NCBI RefSeq assembly: GCF_000241955.1 | Contig: NC_016818.1 | Coordinates: forward strand, 4,278,001 to 4,342,000 | DNA: 64,000 nt | Origin: Rahnella aquatilis CIP 78.65 = ATCC 33071 | GTDB lineage: Bacteria > Pseudomonadota > Gammaproteobacteria > Enterobacterales > Enterobacteriaceae | Reading direction: 5' to 3' | Shown here: piece after piece, positions 23,796-32,780 of the stretch | How positions within the stretch are numbered: the stretch's first letter is position 1 | How the letters are laid out: the number at the start of each line of letters is the position of its first letter | Program-made: the position numbers and the translations under genes | Notes under the pieces: generated by a model | Databases searched by the model: none | What the model was told of the DNA's origin: nothing | Seen by the model: the letters and a program-made list of their open reading frames with translations, nothing else

Positions 23796-25088
23796 ATGGG
23801 TAAGATTAAAGGGTTACGCTGGTACATGATCGCCCTGGTCACATGCGGCACTGTATTAGGTTATCTGACACGTAACGCCATTGCGGCTGCAGCGCCAACG
23901 CTGATGAGCCAGTTAAACATCACCACACAGCAATATTCATATATTATCGCCGCCTATTCCGCCTGCTACACCCTGATGCAGCCGGTAGCCGGTTACGTTC
24001 TCGACGTCATGGGCACCAAAGTCGGTTACGCGATGTTCGCTATTATGTGGGCCATCTTCTGTATGGCGACGGCGCTGGCAAGCAGTTGGGGCGGCCTGGC
24101 CATTGCCCGCGGTGCCGTGGGTATGGCAGAAGCCGCCATGATCCCTGCCGGCCTGAAAGCCAGCAGCGAATGGTTCCCGGCAAAAGAACGTTCTATTGCC
24201 GTCGGTTACTTCAACGTGGGTTCATCTATTGGCGGGATGATTGCGCCGCCGCTGGTCGTCTGGTGTATCGTGATGCACAGCTGGCAACTGGCCTTCATCA
24301 TTACCGGTGCGATGAGCCTGATCTGGGCGCTGGGCTGGCTGGTCTTCTACAAGCATCCTAAAGATCAGAAAAAACTCAGCAATGAAGAACGTGATTACAT
24401 TCTGGAAGGTCAGGAAGCACAGCATCAGACCAACAACGGCAAGAAAATGTCTGCCTGGGAAATCCTGCGCAACCGTCAGTTCTGGGGCATCGCGCTGCCA
24501 CGTTTCCTGGCAGAACCTGCCTGGGGGACGTTCAACGCCTGGATCCCGCTGTTCATGTTCAAGGTGTATGGCTTTAACCTGAAAGAAATCGCAATGTTTG
24601 CCTGGATGCCGATGCTGTTTGCGGATCTCGGCTGTATCCTGGGCGGCTATCTGCCACCGTTATTCCAGAAGTACTTCAAAGTGAACCTGATCGTTTCCCG
24701 TAAAATGGTCGTGACCATGGGTGCGGTTCTGATGATTGGCCCTGGCATGATTGGTCTGTTCACCAGCCCTTACGCCGCGATTGCTTTATTGTGTGTCGGC
24801 GGTTTTGCTCATCAGTCACTGTCCGGAGCGCTGATCACCCTGTCTTCCGATGTGTTTGGTCGTAACGAAGTGGCGACTGCCAACGGGCTGACCGGTATGG
24901 CAGCCTGGATGGCAAGTACCATGTTTGCTCTGGTGGTCGGTGCGCTGGCCGATACTATCGGTTTCAGTCCGCTGTTTGCTGCTCTTGCGGTCTTCGACCT
25001 GCTCGGCGCCATCATCATCTGGACCGTCTTGCAGAACCGTTCTGCAGTAGAACCTGTCCCGGCCCCGCTGAAAACCGCAAAAGCCTGA
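23796..25088 (+). CDS. exuT: Hexuronate transporter ExuT
   Basis: A 430-residue major facilitator family transporter with 12 expected membrane helices that imports galacturonate and glucuronate with protons. It closely matches E. coli ExuT, from the N-terminal KIKGLRWYMIALVT to the SSEWFPAKERSIAVGYFNVG loop and the GRNEVATANGLTG region near the C-terminal half. GGGAGAG lies 8 bases before the ATG. It supplies substrate to UxaC, and the divergent layout allows joint control by ExuR and CRP. A strong terminator follows, so exuR is transcribed separately. Confidence 0.95.
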   Translation: MGKIKGLRWYMIALVTCGTVLGYLTRNAIAAAAPTLMSQLNITTQQYSYIIAAYSACYTLMQPVAGYVLDVMGTKVGYAMFAIMWAIFCMATALASSWGGLAIARGAVGMAEAAMIPAGLKASSEWFPAKERSIAVGYFNVGSSIGGMIAPPLVVWCIVMHSWQLAFIITGAMSLIWALGWLVFYKHPKDQKKLSNEERDYILEGQEAQHQTNNGKKMSAWEILRNRQFWGIALPRFLAEPAWGTFNAWIPLFMFKVYGFNLKEIAMFAWMPMLFADLGCILGGYLPPLFQKYFKVNLIVSRKMVVTMGAVLMIGPGMIGLFTSPYAAIALLCVGGFAHQSLSGALITLSSDVFGRNEVATANGLTGMAAWMASTMFALVVGALADTIGFSPLFAALAVFDLLGAIIIWTVLQNRSAVEPVPAPLKTAKA

Positions 25089-25101
25089 GATCCTGTTCGT
25101 C

Positions 25102-25137
25102 AGCCCGGTAAGTCTCTTTACCGGGCTTTGCATTTTT
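25102..25137 (+). terminator. Terminator after exuT
   Basis: AGCCCGGTAA (25102-25111) pairs perfectly with TTACCGGGCT (25118-25127), followed by a T-rich stretch to 25137. It lies 13 bases after the exuT stop. Confidence 0.85.
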
Positions 25138-25184
25138 CTGACATTTCTTCCCTGCCTTTGTGGCCAATGCACGGTGCATCAACC

Positions 25185-25216
25185 TTTCGTAAAACGTATA
25201 CTGGCACTTGTATAAT
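25185..25216 (+). promoter_or_regulatory. Possible exuR promoter
   Basis: A perfect -10 TATAAT (25211-25216) lies 62 bases before the exuR ATG. The -35 is poor (TTTCGT at 25185, 20 bases upstream), so an activator or another start is possible. The stretch CGTATACTGG...TTGTATAA may hold an autoregulatory ExuR site. Confidence 0.4.
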
Positions 25217-25278
25217 AAGTTCACAGGTCTGTCCGACACTCACTTCTTACAGGTTTCACTACTTTAAAGAGCACTCAT

Positions 25279-26055
25279 ATGGAATCCACAGACACCAGAC
25301 GCCTCTATCAACAACTGGCTGCCACGCTCAAGGAACGCATCGAAACAGGCTTATATCCGGTGGGTGAGAAGCTACCCGCCGAACGTCTGATTTCAGATGA
25401 AATGGATGTCAGCCGCACGGTCGTGCGTGAAGCGATTATCATGCTGGAAGTTGAAGGTTATGTGGAAGTCCGTAAAGGGTCGGGAATTCATGTGATGTCA
25501 AATCAGCAGCGCCACCTTGTTGTGCCCGATAGTGGCAGCGAGTTTGGCACCGCCGGTCCGTTTGAGCTGTTACAGGCACGTCAGCTGATTGAAAGTAACA
25601 TCGCTGAATTCGCCGCCACCCAGGTCACGAAGCAGGACATTATGCGTCTGATGGAAATTCAGGAGCACGCACGTCAGGAAGACCGTTTCCGCGATTCAGA
25701 ATGGGATTTGAAATTCCACGTACAGGTCGCACAGGCCACGCAAAACAATGCGCTGGCGACCATCGTTGAGAAGATGTGGAGCCAGCGTTTGCATAATCCT
25801 TACTGGCGCAAACTGCATGAACACATCGATGAGAAGTCCATTGAGAGCTGGTGCGAGGAACACGATCTGATTTTGAAAGCGCTGATCCGCCGTGATCCGC
25901 ACGCCGCTAAACTGGCGATGTGGCAACATCTGGAAAACACCAAACAAATGCTTTTCCGCGCCACCAGCGATGATTTCGAGTTTAACGTAGACCGTTATCT
26001 TTATTCAGAAAACCCGGTTGTTCATCTCGACCCGCCGCTCCTCAATTCTAAATAA
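25279..26055 (+). CDS. exuR: GntR/FadR-family hexuronate repressor ExuR
   Basis: A 258-residue repressor with an N-terminal winged helix (about 8-75; [20 protein letters not shown]) and a C-terminal FCD effector domain. It matches E. coli ExuR, which represses uxaC, uxaB, exuT and uxaA and is released by hexuronates or fructuronate. AAAGAG is the weak ribosome site. Candidate targets are the repeated ACCAATT/AATTGGT elements in the uxaC-exuT control region. Confidence 0.94.
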   Translation: MESTDTRRLYQQLAATLKERIETGLYPVGEKLPAERLISDEMDVSRTVVREAIIMLEVEGYVEVRKGSGIHVMSNQQRHLVVPDSGSEFGTAGPFELLQARQLIESNIAEFAATQVTKQDIMRLMEIQEHARQEDRFRDSEWDLKFHVQVAQATQNNALATIVEKMWSQRLHNPYWRKLHEHIDEKSIESWCEEHDLILKALIRRDPHAAKLAMWQHLENTKQMLFRATSDDFEFNVDRYLYSENPVVHLDPPLLNSK

Positions 26056-26064
26056 ATTCCCCTT

Positions 26065-26097
26065 AAGGCAGGTTAATTCCCCGAACCTGCCTTTTTA
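26065..26097 (+). terminator. Terminator after exuR
   Basis: AAGGCAGGTT (26065-26074) pairs with AACCTGCCTT (26084-26093) and runs into a T tract, 9 bases after the exuR stop. Confidence 0.88.
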
Positions 26098-26438
26098 CTG
26101 CCTCTGCTTTTTCCCCGCCAGTCCTGTCAGGCACTGTCGAGTAGTGTCAGCCAATGTAAAACCTTTTTCCATAACGTGCTTCAGACTTAAATGATCAGTC
26201 TCAACGCGCTATATTTACCTGTCTGAGTTATTGTTATTTTGTTACAGTTAGACCACTTTTTTTACCCGTTCAGGCCGCGTGAAACAGGCTATGAGACGCG
26301 TAAACCCCCGAACAATTCATGACCAGAAAGCCCGCCAGGGAAGAGGCGACCTTATCAGCAAAACAGGCAGCGTCGAGACGATTTCTCCGCTGATGTTTTT
26401 CGCTGACCCACTGAAAATGATGGAGTTTTACAACACCG
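26098..26438. other. Gene-free region ahead of yqjA
   Basis: This 341-base gap holds the yqjA-mzrA promoter region. GTAAA-CCCCC-GAACA at 26300-26314 is a partial fit to the CpxR box GTAAA-N5-GTAAA, which would agree with CpxR control of yqjA in E. coli, but the second half is weak. Short frames here show no conserved protein. Confidence 0.4.
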
Positions 26439-27122
26439 ATGGAAATTATCAGTTCGCTTATCGATGCCCTCTGGCAGCAAGATTATAAAACCCTGGCTAA
26501 TCCACAATTAGTCTGGGCTTTGTACCTGATTTTATTCATGATTATTTTTCTGGAAAACGGTTTGTTGCCTGCGGCTTTTTTGCCGGGCGACAGCCTGTTG
26601 ATCCTTGTTGGCGTTTTGATCGCCAAAGATGCCATGAATTTCCCTTTAACCATTTTCCTGCTGACCAGCGCCGCCAGCCTCGGTTGCTGGCTGAGTTATG
26701 CTCAGGGGAAATGGCTGGGCAACACCCGGATAGTACAAAGCTGGCTGGCGCATTTACCCGTGCATTATCATGAACGTGCGCATGCGCTATTCCACAAGCA
26801 CGGTCTTTCCGCTTTGTTAGTCGGCCGTTTTCTGGCCTTTGTGCGCACCCTGCTGCCTACGATTGCCGGTCTTTCAGGCCTGAGCAACAGCCGTTTTCAG
26901 TTTTTCAACTGGGTCAGCGGATTATTGTGGATCCTGATCCTGACCTCGCTGGGGTATTTCCTCGGTAAAACCCCGCTGTTTCTGAAATACGAAGATCAGG
27001 TGATGAATTGCCTGATGCTGCTCCCTGTTTTGCTGCTGGTCGGGGGTCTGGTCGGTTCGATTGTCGTGCTGTGGCGCAAAAAAAGCGCAGACCGCCAGAA
27101 CAAAGGCAAAAACGCATCATGA
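26439..27122 (+). CDS. yqjA: DedA-family membrane protein YqjA
   Basis: A 227-residue inner-membrane protein of the DedA/SNARE-associated family, matching E. coli YqjA. The family signatures are [17 protein letters not shown] (near 39-55), with acidic residues in the membrane half, and [19 protein letters not shown] (near 128-146), with essential-type arginines. DedA proteins support proton-linked membrane homeostasis and lipid-carrier flipping; YqjA in E. coli helps in alkaline and osmotic stress. The stop overlaps mzrA (ATGA), so the two are coupled. Confidence 0.92.
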   Translation: MEIISSLIDALWQQDYKTLANPQLVWALYLILFMIIFLENGLLPAAFLPGDSLLILVGVLIAKDAMNFPLTIFLLTSAASLGCWLSYAQGKWLGNTRIVQSWLAHLPVHYHERAHALFHKHGLSALLVGRFLAFVRTLLPTIAGLSGLSNSRFQFFNWVSGLLWILILTSLGYFLGKTPLFLKYEDQVMNCLMLLPVLLLVGGLVGSIVVLWRKKSADRQNKGKNAS

Positions 27123-27499
27123 ACCGCAGATTGCTCAAACGTTCATTTATCTGGCCTCTGTTGATCATACTGGTGGCTGTCGCCATGATCGGGCTGACGG
27201 TATCACGCCTGCCGGCACAGGCCGGTACGCTGCAAATCCGCCCTGCGAGAGCAGGTGTGGCATTACCCGATGGTTTTTATGTTTATCAGGGACTGAGCCA
27301 GCACGGCATCCACATCAAAAGCATTACGCCGCTAGACAATGCGTTGGTGGTCCAGCTAGACACTGCCTCACAACGCAAGATGGCCGAAACCGTATTGCAG
27401 GACATTTTGCCTGCCGGATTCGTTATCCAGTACTACGAACCGCCACATGCTAAGGCCTGGATAGCTAAATCGGATCGTGACCCTCTCAGGTTTGGATAA
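27119..27499 (+). CDS. mzrA: EnvZ-interacting modulator MzrA
   Basis: A 126-residue protein with one N-terminal membrane anchor ([20 protein letters not shown], residues 9-28) and a small periplasmic domain. It matches E. coli MzrA, which binds EnvZ and raises OmpR activity, linking the Cpx response to EnvZ/OmpR. The ATG overlaps the yqjA stop in ATGA, which fixes the start; the longer frame upstream lies inside yqjA. A short inverted repeat follows the stop, without a T tract. Confidence 0.9.
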   Translation: MNRRLLKRSFIWPLLIILVAVAMIGLTVSRLPAQAGTLQIRPARAGVALPDGFYVYQGLSQHGIHIKSITPLDNALVVQLDTASQRKMAETVLQDILPAGFVIQYYEPPHAKAWIAKSDRDPLRFG

Positions 27500-27633
27500 G
27501 GCAATACGAAGGCTTTGCCTCATATCACCACACATTCAGTGATGATATTATTTAAACGCGAGTTATTCACCAGTCCCATCTACAAAGGGAATTAAGTGTC
27601 ACACTCACTTAAACGTCAAAAGGAAACCCGACG

Positions 27634-28011
27634 ATGAAAATGACTTTATCTGCCCTCACTCTTGTTCCTGCATTGCTGTTCACCACTGCCGCTTTTGCCG
27701 CACCTCAGCCGGAAAGTTGTGTGACCAGGCAACAGGAAATCCAGAAACAGATCGACGAAGCCCGGGCGCATAAAAACCAGAACCGCGTTGACGGCCTGGA
27801 GAAAGCATTACATGAAAATAAAGCGCATTGCACCGATGCGGGTCTGAAAGCAGACAACCAGAAACGTGTGGAAGAGAAACGTGAAAAAGTTGCCGAACGT
27901 GAGCAGGAGCTAAAAGAAGCTCAGGCGAACGGTGATCACGACAAAATCATCAGGAAACAGCAAAAACTGGAAGAAGCAAAGTCTGAGCTAAAAGAGGCTG
28001 AAGGCCATTAA
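27634..28011 (+). CDS. yqjC: Periplasmic DUF1090 protein YqjC
   Basis: A 125-residue secreted protein. The signal peptide ends TTAAFA-APQPES near residue 22. The mature part is a highly charged helical coiled coil with two cysteines (Cys in PESCVTRQQ and KAHCTDAG) and a Lys/Glu-rich tail (VAEREQELKEAQ). This is the DUF1090 family; the role is unknown. AAAGGAAA lies before the ATG. The neighbouring yqjDEK genes have a separate promoter region. Confidence 0.88.
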   Translation: MKMTLSALTLVPALLFTTAAFAAPQPESCVTRQQEIQKQIDEARAHKNQNRVDGLEKALHENKAHCTDAGLKADNQKRVEEKREKVAEREQELKEAQANGDHDKIIRKQQKLEEAKSELKEAEGH

Positions 28012-28158
28012 CCGCTTTTCAGTCTGACAGATTTTGCCTCACACCCTGGCGGGTTCTCAGCGATCTTGCCTTTTGAAACAGACAATTCGCATTTGCGATC
28101 ACCTGAATATCCGCTATGTTAAAAGTTCGAATCAGTTAACGTATGGAGTGACTTACAC

Positions 28159-28461
28159 ATGGCTAGTAATACATCAGAACAACTGCGCGCTGAACTCAAG
28201 TCATTGGCAGATACCCTGGAAGAAGTTCTCCAGACCTCTACCGATAAGCCGAAAGCTGAACTCGATAAACTGCGTGGTAAAGCAGAATCCCTGCTCAAAG
28301 ATACCCGCGAGCGTCTGAGTGATACAGGCGACAAAATTGCCTACCAGACCAAAGAAATTGCCGGCAAAGCCGATGATTACGTGCATGAAAAACCCTGGAC
28401 GGGCGTCGGTATTGGTGCCGCCGTCGGTGTTGTGATTGGCGTTCTGTTAGCCCGCCGCTGA
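28159..28461 (+). CDS. yqjD: Membrane-anchored ribosome-binding protein YqjD (DUF883)
   Basis: A 100-residue protein of the ElaB/YqjD/YgaM family. The N-terminal two thirds is an amphipathic coiled coil, and the C-terminus is one glycine-rich membrane helix (TGVGIGAAVGVVIGVLLARR). E. coli YqjD anchors inactive ribosomes at the membrane in stationary phase under RpoS control. GGAG lies 9 bases before the ATG. It begins the yqjD-yqjE-yqjK unit, 2 bases ahead of yqjE. Confidence 0.92.
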   Translation: MASNTSEQLRAELKSLADTLEEVLQTSTDKPKAELDKLRGKAESLLKDTRERLSDTGDKIAYQTKEIAGKADDYVHEKPWTGVGIGAAVGVVIGVLLARR

Positions 28462-28463
28462 TT

Positions 28464-28871
28464 ATGGCTGAACCAATCAAACCTGCGCCACAAGGACCGG
28501 GTAAAGGGCTGTTTGACATCGTTTCCCGTATCGCCACCGTGGTGGTGAGCATTGTTGAAACGCGTGTCCGGCTGGCCGTGGTTGAGCTGGAAGAGGAAAA
28601 GGCCAATATTTTCCAATTGCTGCTCATGGCTGGCATTACCCTGATATTTACCGCCTTTGGTCTGATGAGTTTGCTGGTTGTTTTATTCTGGGCCATTGAC
28701 CCGGCCTATCGTCTTACGGCGATAGCAACCACGACCGGCGTGTTGCTGCTTCTGGCGGTGATCCTGGGCGCGATGACGCTGGCGAAAGCCAAACGTTCAA
28801 CACTGCTTAGCCTCACCCGTAAGCAACTGGACATCGATCGTGCCCTGCTGGAAAAGGATGACGAGCGATGA
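28464..28871 (+). CDS. yqjE: Inner-membrane protein YqjE (phage holin superfamily type)
   Basis: A 135-residue membrane protein with two central helices (LLLMAGITLIFTAFGLMSLLVVLFW and the following ATTTGVLLLLAVILGAMTL) between a polar N-terminus and a charged tail. It belongs to the actinobacterial-holin-like DUF1469 family, whose role is unknown. It starts 2 bases after yqjD and overlaps yqjK by 4 bases, so the three are co-translated. Confidence 0.9.
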   Translation: MAEPIKPAPQGPGKGLFDIVSRIATVVVSIVETRVRLAVVELEEEKANIFQLLLMAGITLIFTAFGLMSLLVVLFWAIDPAYRLTAIATTTGVLLLLAVILGAMTLAKAKRSTLLSLTRKQLDIDRALLEKDDER

Positions 28872-29152
28872 GCATTCCGAACCGTGCTGTCGAAAAAGTC
28901 AGGTTGCTGCGCAAAATTGAGCGTCAGCGAGGCGAGCTTTCTCAGGCCGGTTCTGACTGGCTGGATGCCACCGAGAAAGCGGATCACTACTGGGTAAAAC
29001 TCGTGGAAATGCGTAAATATCTGGTCGTCGGCTCAAGCCTGCTGGCCGTTTACGGTATCCGCCATCCCAGCGCAGTCATTCGCTGGTCACGACGTGCTTT
29101 CGGCATCTGGGGCACCGTGAAATTGTTCCGTAAAACCATCGGCAATAAATAG
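28868..29152 (+). CDS. yqjK: YqjK-family protein
   Basis: A 94-residue basic protein of the YqjK family, with a charged helical N-terminal half (EKVRLLRKIERQRGELS) and a weakly hydrophobic segment YLVVGSSLLAVYGI near residues 51-64. Function unknown. Its ATG overlaps the yqjE stop (ATGA). A strong terminator follows 18 bases later. An 8-base C run sits just after the stop. Confidence 0.87.
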   Translation: MSIPNRAVEKVRLLRKIERQRGELSQAGSDWLDATEKADHYWVKLVEMRKYLVVGSSLLAVYGIRHPSAVIRWSRRAFGIWGTVKLFRKTIGNK

Positions 29153-29170
29153 CGCCCCCCCCTTCTGCAA

Positions 29171-29208
29171 AAAGGGCTGATTGGAAAACAATCAGCCCTT
29201 TTCTTTTT
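29171..29208 (+). terminator. Terminator after yqjDEK
   Basis: AAAGGGCTGATTG (29171-29183) pairs perfectly with CAATCAGCCCTTT (29189-29201) and leads into CTTTTT. Confidence 0.93.
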
Positions 29209-29391
29209 GAATAACAATCCGCTGGCTGTTCAATTTATTTGAATCATTCAGACAGATTTACTTGCTAACATAACTTATTCATCCGACTTATTATCTCGTC
29301 ATCAACTGATGCGGTAACGGCAGGAAATATTTTCCGTCCGGACCGATAACACTTTTAACCCAATTTGGGCACATTACTTTCGGAGTCGAAG

Positions 29392-29784
29392 ATGAACAAG
29401 TTACACGACACAGCTTTACTGGTTGCCCGTATCCTGATGCCCGTTCTGTTTATTGTTGCAGGCTGGGGCAAAATTAACGGTTATACCGCGACTGCGGGTT
29501 ACATGGCTTCCATGGGCGTGCCAAGCTTCTTCCTGCCACTGACGATCTTATTAGAGTTTGGCGGCGGTCTGGCAATCTTGTTCGGCTTCTTTACCCGCAC
29601 CACCGCGCTGATCACGGCAATCTTCACTATCCTGACGGCGCTGATCTTCCACACTGATTTTGCACAGGGCGTGAACCAAATGATGTTCATGAAAAACCTG
29701 TCTATCGCGGGGGGTTTCTTCGTCCTGTTTGCTTCCGGCCCGGGCGCATTCAGCATCGACCGCCTGATCAAGAAAAACTGGTAA
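29392..29784 (+). CDS. yqjF: DoxX-family membrane protein YqjF
   Basis: A 130-residue DoxX/SURF4-family protein with four membrane helices, ending FSIDRLIKKNW as in E. coli YqjF. The ATG at 29392 has GGAG 7 bases upstream and matches the E. coli length; a TTG-started extension of 9 codons is not supported. Function is not settled. In E. coli yqjF is activated by YhaJ in response to nitroaromatic breakdown products, and yhaJ lies 2.2 kb away here. A strong terminator follows. Confidence 0.9.
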   Translation: MNKLHDTALLVARILMPVLFIVAGWGKINGYTATAGYMASMGVPSFFLPLTILLEFGGGLAILFGFFTRTTALITAIFTILTALIFHTDFAQGVNQMMFMKNLSIAGGFFVLFASGPGAFSIDRLIKKNW

Positions 29785-29847
29785 TTGCTCCGACACCAGG
29801 GAGCAACAGCTCAGCTATAATTCAATAAGACACTATGTCAGACCTGC

Positions 29848-29880
29848 AGGGCGATGTGATTTATCACCTCGCCCTTTTTT
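29848..29880 (+). terminator. Terminator after yqjF
   Basis: AGGGCGATGTGAT (29848-29860) pairs with ATCACCTCGCCCT (29863-29875) with one mismatch, followed by a T tract. Confidence 0.9.
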
Positions 29881-29897
29881 ATGACTTATCTGTAAAT

Positions 29898-30020
29898 CTC
29901 CCCTAAATCATTCGAGTTGCATCAAGGCGGCAACTGAGCAAATCCCCGGGAGCATACAATGGTATGTGACTGGGGTTTGAGAAGGCAGCCAACGCAGAGG
30001 CAGCTCGAAGGATGATGGGG
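29898..30020. repeat. ERIC element abutting the yqjG ribosome site
   Basis: About 123 bases matching the enterobacterial repetitive intergenic consensus: AAATCCCCGGGAGCATACA and TATGTGACTGGGGT match the classical ERIC core, and the ends are complementary (CCCCTAAATCATTCGAG against CTCGAAGGATGATGGGG). It fills nearly all of the space between the yqjF terminator and yqjG and stops 11 bases before the yqjG ATG. Confidence 0.88.
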
Positions 30021-30031
30021 AAGGAGGAAAA

Positions 30032-31015
30032 ATGGGGCAATTAGTCAATGGCGTTTGGCAGGACACCTGGTACGACACCAGATCAACCGGCGGTCATTTC
30101 AAACGTTCAGCAGCACAGTTTCGCAACTGGATAACGCCTGACGGCGCGCCAGGCGAGCACGGCGTTGGCGGCTTTACCGCAGAACGTGACCGTTATCACC
30201 TGTATGTTTCACTGGCCTGCCCGTGGGCGCACCGTACCTTGCTGATGCGTACCCTGAAAGGGCTGGAAGATATTATTCCGGTATCTGTCGTGCATCCGCT
30301 GATGCTGGAACACGGCTGGACGTTTGGCACCGATTTCCCGGCTGCGACGGGCGACGATTTGTATCATCTGAATTATGCTTATGAAATCTATCTGCGCGCG
30401 CAGAATGATTATACTGGCCGCGTCACCGTGCCAATCCTGTGGGATAAAAAGCAGCAGACCATCGTCAGCAATGAATCCGCCGATATCATCCGCATGTTCA
30501 ACAGCGCGTTTGATGCCGTGGGGGCCAAAGCCGGGGATTATTATCCCGAGGCGTTACGCGCAAAGATTGATGAGATTAATGAGTGGGTGTATCCGCAGAT
30601 TAACAATGGCGTGTATAAGGCGGGTTTTGCGACATCTCAGGACGCCTACGACGAAGCGGTTGACGGCGTGTTTACCGCGCTGGCACGCGCCGAGGAATTG
30701 CTGAGCAAGCACCGCTATCTGACCGGCAATCAGCTGACTGAAGCCGACCTGCGTTTGTGGACCACGCTGGTACGCTTTGATCCGGTGTACGTCACCCACT
30801 TCAAATGCGACCGCTACCGCATCAGCGATTATCCGAACCTGTATGGTTTCCTGCGCGATATCTACCAGATGCCGGGCATTCGTGAAACGGTGAACTTCGC
30901 GCATATCCGCAATCACTATTTCCGCAGCCACGCGACCATCAACCCGTATGGCATTATTTCCACCGGACCGGCGCAGAATTTAGAGTCTGAGCATGGCCGG
31001 GATACCCGTTTTTGA
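30032..31015 (+). CDS. yqjG: Glutathionyl-hydroquinone reductase YqjG
   Basis: A 327-residue Xi-class glutathione transferase. The catalytic cysteine is Cys63 in SLACPWAHRTL, followed by the thioredoxin-like N-terminal domain and an all-helical C-terminal domain (SDYPNLYGFLRDIYQM). It reduces glutathionyl-hydroquinones. The ribosome site AAGGAGG lies directly after an ERIC element. With the yqjF terminator just upstream of that element, the promoter is probably within or next to the ERIC copy. It is convergent with yhaJ, and E. coli yhaH is absent between them. Confidence 0.93.
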   Translation: MGQLVNGVWQDTWYDTRSTGGHFKRSAAQFRNWITPDGAPGEHGVGGFTAERDRYHLYVSLACPWAHRTLLMRTLKGLEDIIPVSVVHPLMLEHGWTFGTDFPAATGDDLYHLNYAYEIYLRAQNDYTGRVTVPILWDKKQQTIVSNESADIIRMFNSAFDAVGAKAGDYYPEALRAKIDEINEWVYPQINNGVYKAGFATSQDAYDEAVDGVFTALARAEELLSKHRYLTGNQLTEADLRLWTTLVRFDPVYVTHFKCDRYRISDYPNLYGFLRDIYQMPGIRETVNFAHIRNHYFRSHATINPYGIISTGPAQNLESEHGRDTRF

Positions 31016-31027
31016 TTTCGTTCTGCA

Positions 31028-31051
31028 CCTTCCCCTTTCACAAGGGGAAGG
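31028..31051. terminator. Bidirectional hairpin between yqjG and yhaJ
   Basis: CCTTCCCCTT (31028-31037) pairs perfectly with AAGGGGAAGG (31042-31051) around TCAC. It lies between the convergent stops; flanking T tracts are short. Confidence 0.7.
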
Positions 31052-31056
31052 ACACA

Positions 31057-31962
31057 TTACTTCACTTCCCGCGTTGCCAGTAGCTTAGGAATTTCACGCA
31101 GGAACCAGGCTTTCGCCTCGCCCATACTGTCGCGACGCCACGCCATAATAATATCGATTTCACGGTTATATTCCGCACTAACGACCCGCAATCGTCCTTC
31201 CTCGATATCTTTCTCGACCATCGGATAAGGCATCGTCGCCACGCCTAAGCCCGCCAGCAACGCTTTACGTTTCTCTTCAAGGGTACTGACCGTCAGGCGC
31301 TGCTGTTTATCCAGTAACTGAACGGTTAACACCGGACGCTCACGGGCAGTATCCGCCACGGCAATTCCGCGGTATTTAACCCGGCTGACTTCAGACAGCG
31401 GTTCGGCTTCAAGATGGATCGGGTGATCCGGCGCGGCCACGTAAATGCTGACCAGCTTATACAGCTTGCGGCTGTTAATTTCGGTGGAAGAGCGGAAATG
31501 CATATCCGGCGCGATCACAATATCCGCCCGGCCTTGCTCAAGACGTTCCCACGCGCCAGCCAGCACTTCGGTTAACAGGGAAACCTGGGTGTTGGCTTTC
31601 AGCGCCAGCTTTTCAATCAGCGGGAACAACTGCGCGGCAGGGGATAATGCTTCACAAACGATGGTGATATGCGTTTCCCAACCGCGGGCCAGTGCTTCGG
31701 CATCCACCGTTAGTTTGTCTGCGGCTTCCAGCAACACACGCCCGCGTTCTAGCAACATCCGGCCAACATTAGTGAATTTTGTCCGATGACCTGAACGGTC
31801 AAATAACACCACATCCAGCTCTTCTTCCAGTTTCTGCATGGTGTAGCTCAGTGCAGACGGGACGCGGCCCAGCTCATCGGCAGCAGCGGCAAAACTGCCC
31901 CTGCGGTCAATCGCATCCATGACCCGTAATGCTTCCAGTGTGAGTGCGCGATCCTTAGCCAT
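31057..31962 (-). CDS. yhaJ: LysR-family regulator YhaJ
   Basis: A 301-residue LysR-type activator. The N-terminal helix-turn-helix region (GSFAAAADELGRVPSALSYT, near 20-39) is followed by the substrate-binding domain. The start at 31962 (MAKDRALTLEALR) has AGAGAAGAG upstream and matches E. coli YhaJ; the 19-codon extension has no support. In E. coli it senses 2,4-dinitrotoluene metabolites, activates yqjF and affects virulence genes. It is divergent from yhaK across 110 bases, a usual LysR target layout. Confidence 0.92.
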   Translation of the reverse strand: MAKDRALTLEALRVMDAIDRRGSFAAAADELGRVPSALSYTMQKLEEELDVVLFDRSGHRTKFTNVGRMLLERGRVLLEAADKLTVDAEALARGWETHITIVCEALSPAAQLFPLIEKLALKANTQVSLLTEVLAGAWERLEQGRADIVIAPDMHFRSSTEINSRKLYKLVSIYVAAPDHPIHLEAEPLSEVSRVKYRGIAVADTARERPVLTVQLLDKQQRLTVSTLEEKRKALLAGLGVATMPYPMVEKDIEEGRLRVVSAEYNREIDIIMAWRRDSMGEAKAWFLREIPKLLATREVK

Positions 31963-32072
31963 TCTCTTCTCTTTCAGGAAATTTGAATATGGCGACCAGA
32001 TTAACTGGCTAACAATCACACGTCCAGACGCTTACCATTTATACATCGAAATTTTTAAGAGAGGCCACCGCC

Positions 32073-32777
32073 ATGATTACCAGCAGAACGGCAAAAGAGT
32101 GCGGTACCGCTGACTTTGGCTGGCTCCAGGCACGGTATACATTTTCCTTTGGCCATTACTTTGATCCCAAGCTGATGGGTTATGCGTCCCTGCGCGTCCT
32201 GAATCAGGAAGTGCTGGCTCCCGGCGCCAGTTTCCAGCCGCGCACTTATCCGCGCGTGGATGTGCTGAATCTGGTGTTACAGGGTTCGGCGGAATACCGC
32301 GACAGCGAAGGCAACAGTATCGCAGTCAGCGCCGGTGAGGCGGCATTGCTGTCGACGCAGGCGAATGTCAGTTACAGCGAGCTGAACACCAGCACGACTC
32401 AGCCACTGACGAGGATGCAACTGTGGCTGGATGCCTGTCCTGCACAAGAGAATCCGCTGACGCAGAAAATGACGCTGCCGGAGACGACGCATTTCCTGCT
32501 GGCTTCACCGGACGGGGAAAAGGGTAGCCTGCAACTGCGGCAAAACGTGTGGATCTACCAACTGAACCTGGCGGCGGGTGAGAAAATTACCCTGCCGGTT
32601 CGCGGACCACGCGCGTATTTGCAATCTATTCACGGGCAGATTCATGCACAGGGCTCGCTCAACCACGCATCGCAAAAACTGGCCTGCGGCGACGGCGCGT
32701 TTATCCATCAGGAAAACAGCCTGACCGTTTCTGCCAGCACGCCATTACGGGCACTGCTGATTGATATGCCGGTGTAG
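32073..32777 (+). CDS. yhaK: Pirin-like bicupin YhaK
   Basis: A 234-residue cupin protein of the pirin family, matching E. coli YhaK. The first cupin holds FSFGHYFDPKLMGYASLRVL; the second half ends at LRALLIDMPV. Pirin-like proteins can bind metal and some act as quercetinases; YhaK is described as a redox-sensitive marker. AGAGAGG lies 8 bases before the ATG. It is divergent from the regulator yhaJ, and an ERIC element follows 3 bases after the stop. Confidence 0.9.
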   Translation: MITSRTAKECGTADFGWLQARYTFSFGHYFDPKLMGYASLRVLNQEVLAPGASFQPRTYPRVDVLNLVLQGSAEYRDSEGNSIAVSAGEAALLSTQANVSYSELNTSTTQPLTRMQLWLDACPAQENPLTQKMTLPETTHFLLASPDGEKGSLQLRQNVWIYQLNLAAGEKITLPVRGPRAYLQSIHGQIHAQGSLNHASQKLACGDGAFIHQENSLTVSASTPLRALLIDMPV

Positions 32778-32780
32778 AAC

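Noticed and set aside
26279-26488. 69-codon frame overlapping the start of yqjA
   Set aside because: It overlaps yqjA in another frame and lacks homology; the region is better read as promoter DNA.
29155-29162. Run of eight C after yqjK
   Set aside because: It lies outside coding sequence, so slippage there would not change a protein; it may also be a sequencing-length uncertainty.
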